DNA from: Deltaproteobacteria bacterium
GTDB lineage: Bacteria > Bdellovibrionota > JACOXK01 > 2-02-FULL-40-11
Direction: 5' to 3'
Length of the DNA: 10,009 nucleotides
NCBI GenBank assembly: GCA_016193165.1
Contig: JACPST010000069.1
Span: 1 to 10,009, forward strand
The position numbers and the translations under genes are program-made. Positions 1-7,710 of this stretch are shown here, one piece after another (position 1 is the first letter of the stretch; every line of letters begins with the position of its first letter). The notes under the pieces are model-generated. The model was given only the letters and a program-made list of their open reading frames with translations. It had not been told where the DNA came from and ran no database searches.

Positions 1-792
1 GTTTTAATTCCTTTGGCCAAATCAGAAGATCCTGCTATTCGAAAAAATGCCATTTGGGGATTGGGAGAAGTATTACGGTTAAAACGAAAAAATCCTGATG
101 CTTCAGTATTGACGGGGCTTTTGGCTGGAGCGGATGTTCAAACACAAAGAGAAATTATTTTAGCCCTCTCAAAATCGCCTTATGAAGAAACAACAGCCCA
201 AGTCATCCGGCCATTTCTTTTAAACCTCGATCCAGAACTTCGTGTGGCAGCAGTACACTATTTTGAGCGAGAACCTGCGGTGCTTTATGAAATGACTAAA
301 ATTTTAAATTTGCCCATCGGTTCTGTTTCTGAAGAAACAAGACTTTTAGCCTTAAATAGCGTGAAGAAATATTTTCCTGATACACCTTTGTTTCGAGACT
401 CCTTACTTCATTTGGGAGAGCAGGAGGCATCCCTTTCTGTTCGCTTAGAAGCCCTTGCTCTCTTGGCTGGACATAAAGATCCCCAAGCGGCTCAGCTCTT
501 ATTGAAACTTTTTGACGAAGCTTCAGGTTCTCAAAAAAGAAAAATCATCGTAGATCTCCTCACAAATTTTGAAGATCATCCTACTCTTCTAAAAACCGTG
601 AAAAAGATTGTCGAATTTTATCAAGATCCCCGATATCATTTTGATTTGTTCGATATTATCGGCCAAGAACACGTTTTAAGCCAAAGACTATCGCTGCTTA
701 GGAATGATCCTGAAGCTCTTCAATATATTTCGTCTTTAGATACTCGGTCTAATCCCGGCCTGGCAGAATTTATAGCTGTTGTTTTTCCATAG
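1..792 (+). CDS. HEAT-repeat protein, 3' part (5' end outside window)
   Basis: The frame is open from base 1 to the TAG at 790-792, giving about 263 visible codons. The TTG at 13 has no ribosome binding site and the frame continues upstream of it, so the true start lies outside the window. The visible part is almost entirely helical and is built of degenerate HEAT/armadillo-like units of 30-40 residues. Examples are the stretches around DPAIRKNAIWGLGEVL, DPELRVAAVHYF and SVRLEALALLAGHKDPQAA, with the usual pattern of Asp-Pro turns, a conserved Arg and Ala/Leu-rich second helices. No catalytic motif is visible. Such alpha-solenoids normally act as protein-binding scaffolds, so the role is unknown. 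No signal peptide can be judged because the N-terminus is missing. The gene converges with the glycan cassette, with only 2 bp between the stop codons. Its last codons recur at 4692-4717. The HEAT fold is likely; any more specific function is unsupported. Confidence 0.8.
   Translation, partial: VLIPLAKSEDPAIRKNAIWGLGEVLRLKRKNPDASVLTGLLAGADVQTQREIILALSKSPYEETTAQVIRPFLLNLDPELRVAAVHYFEREPAVLYEMTKILNLPIGSVSEETRLLALNSVKKYFPDTPLFRDSLLHLGEQEASLSVRLEALALLAGHKDPQAAQLLLKLFDEASGSQKRKIIVDLLTNFEDHPTLLKTVKKIVEFYQDPRYHFDLFDIIGQEHVLSQRLSLLRNDPEALQYISSLDTRSNPGLAEFIAVVFP
761..786 (+). repeat. Imperfect direct repeat, copy A (end of HEAT gene)
   Basis: This 26-bp stretch begins TGGCAGAATTTAT and matches 4692-4717 at 24 of 26 positions, with mismatches at 774 and 777. 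Three further matches at 789-791 follow two mismatches. It encodes the HEAT protein tail (L)AEFIAVVF. Together with copy B it brackets the whole minus-strand glycosyltransferase/epimerase cassette. Confidence 0.85.
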
Positions 793-794
793 TA

Positions 795-1841
795 TCAATA
801 TTTTTGCGCGCAAATTTCATCCATAATTTTATAGATGTTATAAGTAAAGTTCCAGTCAGGATAGTGAGAGCGAAATTTTTCCACACTGGAGATATACCAA
901 ATATGATCTCCTTTTCGAGCTTGTTCAGAATAGATGATCTTGGCTTTCTTTTTCAAAGCCCGTTCACAATATTCAACAGCTTCTTTCATGGAAATATGAG
1001 AGTGTCTGGATCCCCCCATATTATAAACTTCTCCGTGTCTGGGATTTTTATAGAAATGCCAAAAAGCATTTACCAAATCAAAGGAATGAATATTATCTCT
1101 TACTTGTTTGCCTTTGTAGCCATAAATTGTGTAGGGTTTATTTAAAGAGATGCGCTTAATTAAATAGGCAAGAAAACCATGAAGCTCTGCCCCTTTATGC
1201 AGGGGGCCTGTGAGGCATCCTCCTCTAAAACAGGCTGTTTTAAGACCAAAGTATTTTCCATATTCTTGAACAAGAATATCTGCTGCTACTTTTGATGCTC
1301 CAAATAAACTATGCATGGAATGATCCACAGACATCCTTTCAGTGATTCCATGATAAAATGGGTGCTCAGAAGATAATTCCCATCGGGACTCTAATTCTTT
1401 TAAAGGAAGCGCGTTAGGAATATCCCCATAGACCTTATTAGTAGAGGTAAAAATAAATACAGCATGAGGACAATAGTGTCTAAAATTCTCCAGCATATTT
1501 AAGGTGCCGTTGGCGTTGATTTCAAAATCCGTGAAAGGCTCTCTGGCGGCCCAATCATGAGAAGGCTGCGCGGCGGCATGAAGAATGAGATCAAAATGAT
1601 ATTTTTTAAAAATCTCTTCGACGTTTTCTTTATTGCGAATATCGATACTCTTGTGAACGTATTTATCTTTAAATTTTTTTTCTAACCGTTTTTTATTTTC
1701 TACGATGCTTGCCTCTTCTCCAAAAAAATAGGCACGCATATTATTATCTATTCCTATGACTCTAAAATCTCTTTCAATAAAAAACTCTACAGCTTGTGAG
1801 CCAATAAGACCTGCGGATCCAGTGATAAGCAACTCTTTCAT
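795..1841 (-). CDS. NAD-dependent epimerase/dehydratase, CDP-paratose 2-epimerase-like (extended SDR)
   Basis: A 348-residue extended short-chain dehydrogenase, predicted to interconvert or modify a nucleotide sugar in the cytoplasm. The N-terminal Rossmann motif GSAGLIG is at residues 8-14, with an acidic strand end at D32 that suits NAD(H). TSTNKVYGD (132-140) holds the active-site Ser/Thr. FRGGCLTGP (205-213) and [12 protein letters not shown] (241-252) are sugar-nucleotide-binding signatures resembling CDP-paratose/CDP-tyvelose epimerases and related sugar epimerases. The YxxxK position reads F180-GAS-K184, so the usual Tyr is Phe; from memory this is shared by a subfamily of such proteins. 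I chose ATG 1841, where homologues of this type begin (MKxLLITG). A TTG at 1850 would add three residues and overlap the upstream gene. The ATG lies 1 nt after the upstream stop (TAATATG) with no clear Shine-Dalgarno, so translation is probably coupled. The exact substrate cannot be read from sequence. Confidence 0.85.
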   Translation of the reverse strand: MKELLITGSAGLIGSQAVEFFIERDFRVIGIDNNMRAYFFGEEASIVENKKRLEKKFKDKYVHKSIDIRNKENVEEIFKKYHFDLILHAAAQPSHDWAAREPFTDFEINANGTLNMLENFRHYCPHAVFIFTSTNKVYGDIPNALPLKELESRWELSSEHPFYHGITERMSVDHSMHSLFGASKVAADILVQEYGKYFGLKTACFRGGCLTGPLHKGAELHGFLAYLIKRISLNKPYTIYGYKGKQVRDNIHSFDLVNAFWHFYKNPRHGEVYNMGGSRHSHISMKEAVEYCERALKKKAKIIYSEQARKGDHIWYISSVEKFRSHYPDWNFTYNIYKIMDEICAQKY

Positions 1842-1842
1842 A

Positions 1843-2547
1843 TTACACAAAATACCGTCGAGTAACTCCCCATAAGCACCATTTCAAATAGCGAGGCGCC
1901 ATTTTAAATATTTTGAAATTGGATTTGCCAGTTGTGCGCCCGTACCAAATTGTGGGGACTTCAGTAAGCGTAAATCCTTTTATATAAGCTTTAATGGGGA
2001 TCTCAATAGAAATTTCAAAGCCTTTACTTTCAATATCAATGGCTTTTAGGATTTTGCAATGATACATTTTAAAAGCATTTGTGATATCATGAGTGGGTAT
2101 TCTGAGTAAAAAGTAAAGTATCAGGCTTGCTAAATAAGATAAAAAAGATTTTATGACAGGAGCTCCTGCCGATTTTCCCATTTTCATATAACGAGAACCA
2201 CAGACAATATCAAATCCTTCATGTGCTTTTGAATACATCACGTTGATTGTTGGCGCGTCGTCACAGGCATCTGCCATGACAGGGACAGCATATTCACCCG
2301 CGGCGGCATACAATCCTTTTTTTAAAGTATTCGCAAACCCATTTTCCCCATCGTTATCTATTAAAATAAGATTTTTATATTTATTTTTTAGATTTGTTAC
2401 GATTTCTTTTGTTGTGTCCATAGAATGGTCATTTACAACAATGATCTCATGGCTCATTTTAAGAGCGCTTTCTAAACCAGAAATGACCTTGTGAATAGAT
2501 CCCTCTTCATTGTGGGCTGGTATAATAATCGACACATCCACTTTCAT
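1843..2547 (-). CDS. GT2 family glycosyltransferase, DPM1-like (polyprenyl-phosphate sugar synthase type)
   Basis: A 234-residue GT-A fold transferase. The family moves a sugar from a nucleotide donor to a polyprenyl-phosphate carrier at the inner face of the membrane. Visible motifs are [10 protein letters not shown] (6-15), [10 protein letters not shown] (37-46), and the metal/nucleotide site MADACDD (91-97), an unusual form of the DxD site. Next come GSRYMKMG (117-124), typical of the dolichol-phosphate mannosyltransferase family, a hydrophobic stretch at about 135-148, and [10 protein letters not shown] (153-162) in place of the commoner TSGFR motif. From memory, MAD-x-x-DD plus TNAFK marks a bacterial GT2 branch often found beside sugar epimerases. 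The length is normal for a minimal DPM1-like enzyme without extra C-terminal membrane helices. The start ATG overlaps the upstream stop as ATGA, with AAGG 7 nt upstream (2555-2558). The transferred sugar is unknown. Confidence 0.87.
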   Translation of the reverse strand: MKVDVSIIIPAHNEEGSIHKVISGLESALKMSHEIIVVNDHSMDTTKEIVTNLKNKYKNLILIDNDGENGFANTLKKGLYAAAGEYAVPVMADACDDAPTINVMYSKAHEGFDIVCGSRYMKMGKSAGAPVIKSFLSYLASLILYFLLRIPTHDITNAFKMYHCKILKAIDIESKGFEISIEIPIKAYIKGFTLTEVPTIWYGRTTGKSNFKIFKMAPRYLKWCLWGVTRRYFV

Positions 2548-4604
2548 TGAATAACCTTATAAATACGTATCGTTTCATTAGAAAAAACCAAGTTAAATTG
2601 ATCAGAATGATCCCGCGCCCATGTGTCCTCTAAAGGAAAGGCGATTTCTTTTGTTTGATGAAGAGAATAAATAAATAAATAATCCGTATTTTTTTGTAAA
2701 AGATTACGCAGCCATACGGAATAATCCGCATCCGCGCGATAATTCCCTTTTTCACTCAGACTTTGGTGGAGATCTGAGAAGTCTCCTCCCCACTGGTATC
2801 GACTATTTAAAAAATAGTGTAGTTTGGCTGGCTCTGTTTTATTAATAGAAATATAATAAACATTATTTTTGAAATAAGTCCCATAGAGAGGAAAAGGAAC
2901 AGGGCGGCCTGCATAAGCAATATTATTTTCCGATGTATTATTATTGAACCAGTTCCAAGCTCTTGTAGCATCCGGCCAAAAACCAGAATAGTTCTCCATG
3001 GTGATATAACGGGGATATTCATGTTTTACATAATTCTTTTCTAAAAATATAACCATACACGCAAGAAGAATCCCTAACACTCCATCACACAATAATCTAT
3101 TTTTCAAAATCCATTGTTTTGCTGTCTTTGTCACGAATGGAAATAAAAAGAATATGAATACAGCGGCAATAACAGATATTATAAGTTCTAATTTACGAGC
3201 TATTTCAAACATGCTTCCAATGACACTGATGATCACTAAGATTTTAACGATGTGTTTTGGAATATTTAAACTTTTGACTGTATAAAGACTAATAATGCTT
3301 CCCAAAGCAAAGAGAGCGTATAAATATCTGGTATTTGCCAAAGGAATGATAAACCGATAAACCAAATACATCAAAAAAGGTAAAAGTAGAAAATATAAAA
3401 AAAGTGGGCTGAGCATTTTTTTCTGTTTCATCCAGCTGATGGGCAATGCTAAAAATAGAGAAGGCAATATGAACAAACAGGCCTGAATCCCCAGTCCCTC
3501 ATGAAATAGAAGCTTAGAAAGACGATAGTCCTCTTTTGTAAAATGCGCTGAATAAGTGGCAAAGTCCATTACACCTTTAAAAATAGTTTGACCCAATACC
3601 TTAAAATCTAAAGGATACATAGGATTTCCAGTATCTATAAAGTTTCTGATGTATGAAAACCCTCCCAATCCTATGATGATCAAAATAGAAATGGGCAGTG
3701 CAAGGCTTGTCCTTTTATAGTTTTTAAAATAAAGAAAAAGAAATGGCGCGAACAATAAGGCGCTATAGGTCAAAGCAAGGGTCTTAATGCCTAAAAATAA
3801 TCCTAGTCCCATACTATACAGCACGGCATTTTTAAGTGAAAATTCTCTCTCTAATAGAAATAAATAATTTACACATACTAAAAATAATGAGGCTACCATT
3901 ACGTCCACATAAGCGATTTCCAGCTGTTTGAAGAAGTTAGGGATCAGAAAGAAAAGAGTTGCCGCGTAAAAAGAATATTCTTGATCTAAGCCTACCCGTT
4001 GAGAGGTACGATAGGCCGCCAAAAATGCTAAGAAAAAAAACGGAATTTGTCCTAAATCTGCCAAAAATACATTTTTAAAAGGGAGTATGAGCCATAGAAA
4101 AAAAAGACTGCCATTGATGGGATAATAGGAAGGGCTGGGATCATCCGCGATTGTAATAGGAATTTCTAAATTTCCATGTTTTAACCACTCTACTGGAAAA
4201 GTAAAATGATAATTAAGGTTATCCCATCCAAAAGGAGGACTTACTAAATTAATAGCAATTTTTGTTAGAGAAAACCCTATGATTACGGAAAAACAAAAGA
4301 GAAGGGTTTTGTTACTTAAAAAATATGCATCATTCTGGTAATGATTTTTTGGCTTGTCTTTGCTTTGTCTTCGGCGAATGATAAAAAAAACAAATAACAA
4401 AATTAAGAAACTAAACAGGATGAGATTTTGTAAATATAAAAGATTAAAAATTCCTAAGGTGATCTCTGATAAAGCAATATGTGTTAAGAAAATAACGCTG
4501 TTGGCTATCATGCGATCAATAAGATTAGAAGAATAAAAATATCTTCGTTGTAAAAGAACAGAACTGGCAAAAACAACCAGGTTAAGAATAATAAAATAAA
4601 TCAT
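2544..4604 (-). CDS. Polytopic membrane glycosyltransferase, GT-C/GT39-like
   Basis: A 686-residue integral membrane protein with about 11-13 hydrophobic segments spread over residues 1-535. A polar C-terminal domain of about 150 residues, probably extracytoplasmic, follows. After the fourth segment a loop carries GWDNLNYHF (126-134). An acidic residue in this first large outer loop is where GT-C enzymes of the PMT/ArnT type place the catalytic Asp, making D128 the candidate. The C-terminal domain has a W-x-W segment (about 541-550), AYAGRPVPFPLYG (about 562-574) and DYLFIY near the end, a tail seen in putative GT-C proteins. The predicted role is transfer of a sugar from a lipid carrier to a periplasmic or surface acceptor, with the carrier plausibly charged by the GT2 partner. 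ATG 4604 is fixed by an in-frame stop three codons upstream; no clear Shine-Dalgarno is seen. It is first in the cassette and looks AT-rich by eye. Acceptor and sugar are unknown. Confidence 0.82.
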   Translation of the reverse strand: MIYFIILNLVVFASSVLLQRRYFYSSNLIDRMIANSVIFLTHIALSEITLGIFNLLYLQNLILFSFLILLFVFFIIRRRQSKDKPKNHYQNDAYFLSNKTLLFCFSVIIGFSLTKIAINLVSPPFGWDNLNYHFTFPVEWLKHGNLEIPITIADDPSPSYYPINGSLFFLWLILPFKNVFLADLGQIPFFFLAFLAAYRTSQRVGLDQEYSFYAATLFFLIPNFFKQLEIAYVDVMVASLFLVCVNYLFLLEREFSLKNAVLYSMGLGLFLGIKTLALTYSALLFAPFLFLYFKNYKRTSLALPISILIIIGLGGFSYIRNFIDTGNPMYPLDFKVLGQTIFKGVMDFATYSAHFTKEDYRLSKLLFHEGLGIQACLFILPSLFLALPISWMKQKKMLSPLFLYFLLLPFLMYLVYRFIIPLANTRYLYALFALGSIISLYTVKSLNIPKHIVKILVIISVIGSMFEIARKLELIISVIAAVFIFFLFPFVTKTAKQWILKNRLLCDGVLGILLACMVIFLEKNYVKHEYPRYITMENYSGFWPDATRAWNWFNNNTSENNIAYAGRPVPFPLYGTYFKNNVYYISINKTEPAKLHYFLNSRYQWGGDFSDLHQSLSEKGNYRADADYSVWLRNLLQKNTDYLFIYSLHQTKEIAFPLEDTWARDHSDQFNLVFSNETIRIYKVIQ

Positions 4605-4660
4605 ATTTTTTTAGATCAATGCCCAGGCAGGTTCATACCATAGCCAATGCCGATTTTTCT

Positions 4661-4666
4661 AGTATA
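4661..4666 (-). promoter_or_regulatory. Possible -10 box for the glycan cassette
   Basis: On the minus strand this reads TATACT, five of six matches to the sigma-70 -10 consensus. It lies about 57 nt upstream of the GT-C start codon, in the only non-coding gap ahead of the cassette. The hexamer 17 nt further upstream (AATGCC) is a poor -35, so this is a weak call. Confidence 0.2.
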
Positions 4667-4691
4667 AAATTGAGTTAGAAGGGGGCATTCA

Positions 4692-4717
4692 TGGCAGAAT
4701 TTATGGCGGTTGTTTTT
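4692..4717 (+). repeat. Imperfect direct repeat, copy B (relic of a HEAT-gene 3' end)
   Basis: This copy matches 761-786 at 24/26 positions. Read in the same frame as the HEAT gene, ATG (4691) to TAA (4718-4720) gives MAEFMAVVF, against LAEFIAVVF in copy A. Both mismatches fall on third codon positions (ATA/ATG and GCT/GCG). Upstream the frame closes at a TAG (4676-4678) and the similarity stops. It is therefore best read as the last nine or so codons of a lost or displaced HEAT-type gene rather than a working gene. Its TAA overlaps the methyltransferase stop codon on the other strand. Confidence 0.75.
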
Positions 4718-7566
4718 TAATAACAGCTGGTGTCCATGAGGGTTGTGGCGGCTTGAGCCTCTTTAGATTTTAGAGGATCGGGATCATCGATATTAAATCC
4801 ATACAGTTTATAAATAATTTGGTTTGAAACTTTTTGAATCTGAAGTTGTTTTAGTTTTTGTTTAACGCCGTGAGAAATAATTTCTTCTTTGAAGGCTTCA
4901 AATTCTTCGATGTCCTTGGGCAAAAATATTGAAGCTTCAATTTCGTCCCAAAAATTAAAGGACTGTTTCTTAAGATCGGTTTCAATAAATATGAGCATTT
5001 CTGCGGGGCCGTAAATTTGAATCGTTTTATTTTCTTTAGAAAGGAGTGTTAAATGTTCTCCTTCATTTTTGACGCCTTCTTCATGTTTAAAATTTACCAA
5101 GCAGAATTGATCCGCAAGAAGTGTCGTGTCTTTTTGAATAAAAATTTTCTTGTGATCTTTCAGCGCGCATTGTTTTTCAAGAGGATAAACGGCTCTAAAC
5201 GCCAAAGGACGATAAGTCGGGGGGAGCTGATTTTCGAAGGCAGTACTAATTTTGAATTCAAAAAATTGATCATACTTTTCCAAAGTTTTTTGAAGAGTTA
5301 GAATTTCTTTTTGCATAAGCACCAAAGCATCATGTACCAATTCTTCTCGTCCATGGGTGAGCTCTAGGCTTAAGTAGGCCATTAAAAATTTTGCATCAAA
5401 TTTTGAAAGGGCATTGCTTACTTGAGCCATCTTTTCAGTTTGAATGGAAGTTTCAATAGGGCTTGAAAAGTGGATAGGCCGGATAGGGATCATTTTTAAA
5501 GAAGCTGGATCAAAAAATCTTTTTCCGTTTTTCTTGTTGCCGTTGTTGGCATACCAGAAATTTAAAACAGGGGAGTTCAAAAGGGTTAGAAGATAATAGG
5601 GGGACTCTTTACAAATGGGTTTTGGAAGAAAAGTGACAAGGTTTCCGCTGTCTTCTCTTTTTTCATACGGTAAAAACTGGTTATGGAGAGCTACTTCAGG
5701 AGTCATGAGAGCCAGTGTGTCCTGAGGCGGGACACTATTTTCTTCCATGGCGCAAAAATAATTAAGCGTTGTTTTAAAAGAGAGAATTTGTTTTAATTTC
5801 CCTAAAATAAAAGCGGCTGTGACCGGATTTTCTTGGGGGCGGACTTTAATGATTTTAATTTTATTTCGTTCGCGTTCTTCTTTGCTGGAACATTTTGAAA
5901 GCAAGGTAATGTAGCGAGGAAGGGGGGTGGTGTCTTCTTCAATGAGAATATGCCCCAAATCTAAAATAGCTAAAACTTTGGCTTCTTGAAGAACGTGGTG
6001 TCTGAGTCTGGAAGCTCCTTCTTCGGTGGGCCAGTAGGTTTCTGTGATAAAAATAAGCTTTCCTCCTTCGCGAAGCTTAGAGAGTCCCAATACAAAAAAC
6101 CAAGAGGAATAAAGAAGATTATTCTCATAATGCTGTTTCCAGTAGGGAGCTTTTTGAATGAGTTCTTTTAGGAAATCTTTTTGTTCTTTTAAAATTTTTT
6201 CGGGTGGACACCCCATGCACACATCAAACTTTTCCAAAAGTTTAATTTTGGAATGGACTGTTTTTAAATGTCCTTCTAAAGGCATGAGGCCAAATTTAGT
6301 ATCTAAAGCAAGCAGGGGCTCCTCTGGGTCTTGGGGTATCATTTCAAGCTGGCCTTGTGTGTAGAGTTTGAGAGCATTTTGGTGAATGATCGAAAGAGAC
6401 AAATTGGTTTTTTGATGGAGAAGAACTTTTTCCGTGTTTTTAATTAAAGAAGACATCATCCAAAGCATTTTTATTTCAGAAAAAAAGTGAGCGAACGAAT
6501 CAATATCACACCCAAAAAGACCAGATGTGAGAGCTAGGCTGTATTCTTTGGCTCTTTTTTGGGGATCTTTTTCCTGAGCCAGCTCTTCTTTCATCCGTTG
6601 GGCGGCTTCAATGAGAAAATTTCCAGATCCCATGGTGGGATCAAAGATAAGTTTAGGTACGCGATTTTTTCCCATCATTCGAAAAAGAGTGGATTCTTGA
6701 GAATGTTTCATTAAAAGATCCCAAATAAAACGAACCAAAAGGGGCGGGGTATAGTGGGCGTATTTTCTAAGCCTGTTTTCGTCTAAATAGCGCTCATAAA
6801 CAAAAGAGAGGAGCGAAATCGACTCTTCTTTAAACTCCCAATAGGCAAAGATGTTTTCGATTTCATTTAAGGTGTCTAAGCTCATTTTGTACCACGAGTA
6901 ATTATTTTGTTTGGCAAAAAGCCAATTATGTTTTTCTTTAATGAGATTGGCGCAGGATTTATTTAAAACTTGATTGATGGCAAGGTTGGGATCTTTGTAA
7001 GGGTTTCTTTCAGAATCTTGAGTGAGTCCTATCGTTTTCCAATAGTGAACCAGCATCAGGCGAAGGGTTGTAAAATGAGCCGCGCGGGAACAAAAAACAG
7101 AAAGTCCTCGGCCTGGAAGAGATTCAAAAGACGCATATACCAGTTCATCTAGCTTTTCAGGTTGAATTGAAGAGAGAGGTTTAAAGTCATTGAGTTCTGA
7201 AATGATATTTTCTAATTCTTGGGCGATGTTTTTTTTCCGACTCGGATTTAAAGATAAAAGAATTTCTTTTTGCGCGTCAACGTCTTGATGAATCAACTCA
7301 ATGAGATTTTTAAGGGCGTAGTGAAAATCTTTTTCGATGGCTTCTTGATGAGAAGGTACATCAATCTTTCCCGTCTCAATCTTTTGGCAAGACTTTAGGT
7401 CTAAAGACAGTTGGTCTTCAAAAACGTAACCACACCTTTCAGAAACATTGGGAACTGAAACACCATTCTGACTTCTGTTTATCTTTAAATTTTGGCCCAA
7501 TGCTTCCGAAGGTGCTTTCACTTCGGAATACTGCACTGGTAATACCTCAAACTTCAAGTGGGACAA
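4717..7566 (-). CDS. Eco57I/type IIG-like adenine-N6 DNA methyltransferase homologue with altered motif IV
   Basis: A protein of up to 949 residues with the plan of type IIG-like DNA methyltransferases. It has a helical N-terminal region (about 75-265), motif X KYAHYTPP (268-275), SAM-binding motif I FDPTMGSGNFL (308-318) and FGCDID (351-356). LREGGKLIFITETYW (498-512) and a TaqI-like target-recognition segment (about 640-700, SPYYLLTLLNSPVLNFWY) follow. Near the C-terminus, IIYKLYGF resembles type IIG tails. The catalytic motif IV, normally N/D-PP-Y/F, reads FDVCMGCPPEKIL (447-459): C453-P-P-E456. The residue that contacts the flipped adenine and the stacking aromatic are both replaced, so canonical adenine methylation is doubtful. 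I see no PD-(D/E)xK nuclease motif at the N-terminus and no restriction gene beside it, so it looks like an orphan. The frame has no ATG before about residue 171. Starts are TTG 7566 or, better supported, GTG 7536. The frame is otherwise intact over 2.8 kb, which argues against simple decay. Confidence 0.82.
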   Translation of the reverse strand: MSHLKFEVLPVQYSEVKAPSEALGQNLKINRSQNGVSVPNVSERCGYVFEDQLSLDLKSCQKIETGKIDVPSHQEAIEKDFHYALKNLIELIHQDVDAQKEILLSLNPSRKKNIAQELENIISELNDFKPLSSIQPEKLDELVYASFESLPGRGLSVFCSRAAHFTTLRLMLVHYWKTIGLTQDSERNPYKDPNLAINQVLNKSCANLIKEKHNWLFAKQNNYSWYKMSLDTLNEIENIFAYWEFKEESISLLSFVYERYLDENRLRKYAHYTPPLLVRFIWDLLMKHSQESTLFRMMGKNRVPKLIFDPTMGSGNFLIEAAQRMKEELAQEKDPQKRAKEYSLALTSGLFGCDIDSFAHFFSEIKMLWMMSSLIKNTEKVLLHQKTNLSLSIIHQNALKLYTQGQLEMIPQDPEEPLLALDTKFGLMPLEGHLKTVHSKIKLLEKFDVCMGCPPEKILKEQKDFLKELIQKAPYWKQHYENNLLYSSWFFVLGLSKLREGGKLIFITETYWPTEEGASRLRHHVLQEAKVLAILDLGHILIEEDTTPLPRYITLLSKCSSKEERERNKIKIIKVRPQENPVTAAFILGKLKQILSFKTTLNYFCAMEENSVPPQDTLALMTPEVALHNQFLPYEKREDSGNLVTFLPKPICKESPYYLLTLLNSPVLNFWYANNGNKKNGKRFFDPASLKMIPIRPIHFSSPIETSIQTEKMAQVSNALSKFDAKFLMAYLSLELTHGREELVHDALVLMQKEILTLQKTLEKYDQFFEFKISTAFENQLPPTYRPLAFRAVYPLEKQCALKDHKKIFIQKDTTLLADQFCLVNFKHEEGVKNEGEHLTLLSKENKTIQIYGPAEMLIFIETDLKKQSFNFWDEIEASIFLPKDIEEFEAFKEEIISHGVKQKLKQLQIQKVSNQIIYKLYGFNIDDPDPLKSKEAQAATTLMDTSCY
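7534..7548 (-). promoter_or_regulatory. Ribosome binding site and GTG start option for the methyltransferase
   Basis: On the minus strand GAGG (7548-7545) stands 8 nt before an in-frame GTG (7536-7534). The longer TTG start at 7566 has no comparable Shine-Dalgarno and is preceded by an in-frame TGA three codons upstream. The GTG would remove 10 residues that carry no recognised motif, so it is the more plausible start. Confidence 0.45.
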
Positions 7567-7667
7567 CTTACATTGTCAACCAATGAGCTTTCGAATTTTA
7601 GGTACTGCGTAAAAAAGATAAAACGTAAGACTTCAGGTGTATTTCCTAATGTACAAAGATAACGCAA

Positions 7668-7698
7668 ATTATATTAAAAATTTTTAAAATAGCTACAA
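7668..7698 (-). promoter_or_regulatory. Probable sigma-70 promoter for the methyltransferase gene
   Basis: The minus strand has a perfect TATAAT (7673-7668). TTGTAG (7698-7693) lies 19 nt upstream as a weak -35. The AT-rich spacer contains the perfect 14-bp palindrome TTAAAAATTTTTAA (7674-7687), which could be an operator or simply AT-rich promoter DNA. This predicts a leader of roughly 100-130 nt. Confidence 0.35.
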
Positions 7699-7710
7699 GA
7701 AAATGCATAT

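Noticed and set aside
13..15. TTG as the start of the HEAT-repeat gene
   Set aside because: The frame is open through base 1, upstream codons are compatible with the same protein, and no Shine-Dalgarno precedes the TTG.
804..1145. Plus-strand open frame opposite the epimerase gene
   Set aside because: It is the antisense shadow of a well-supported SDR gene, with no motif or ribosome binding site.
2243..2494. Plus-strand open frame opposite the GT2 gene
   Set aside because: Shadow of conserved GT2 motifs on the other strand.
795..4604. Low GC of the glycan cassette as proof of horizontal transfer
   Set aside because: Hand-counted lines vary widely (parts of the epimerase gene are about half GC), and membrane proteins favour AT-rich codons, so composition alone is not decisive.
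4691..4720. A tiny gene encoding MAEFMAVVF
   Set aside because: Only nine codons with no Shine-Dalgarno. It is better explained as a relic duplicate of the HEAT-gene end.
5053..7152. Several short plus-strand frames opposite the methyltransferase
   Set aside because: None has a start signal or recognisable content, and the minus-strand protein carries clear family motifs throughout.
4717..7566. BREX PglX or an active type IIG restriction enzyme
   Set aside because: No other BREX genes are present, no nuclease motif is visible and the catalytic motif is altered. Only the methyltransferase-family fold is supported.
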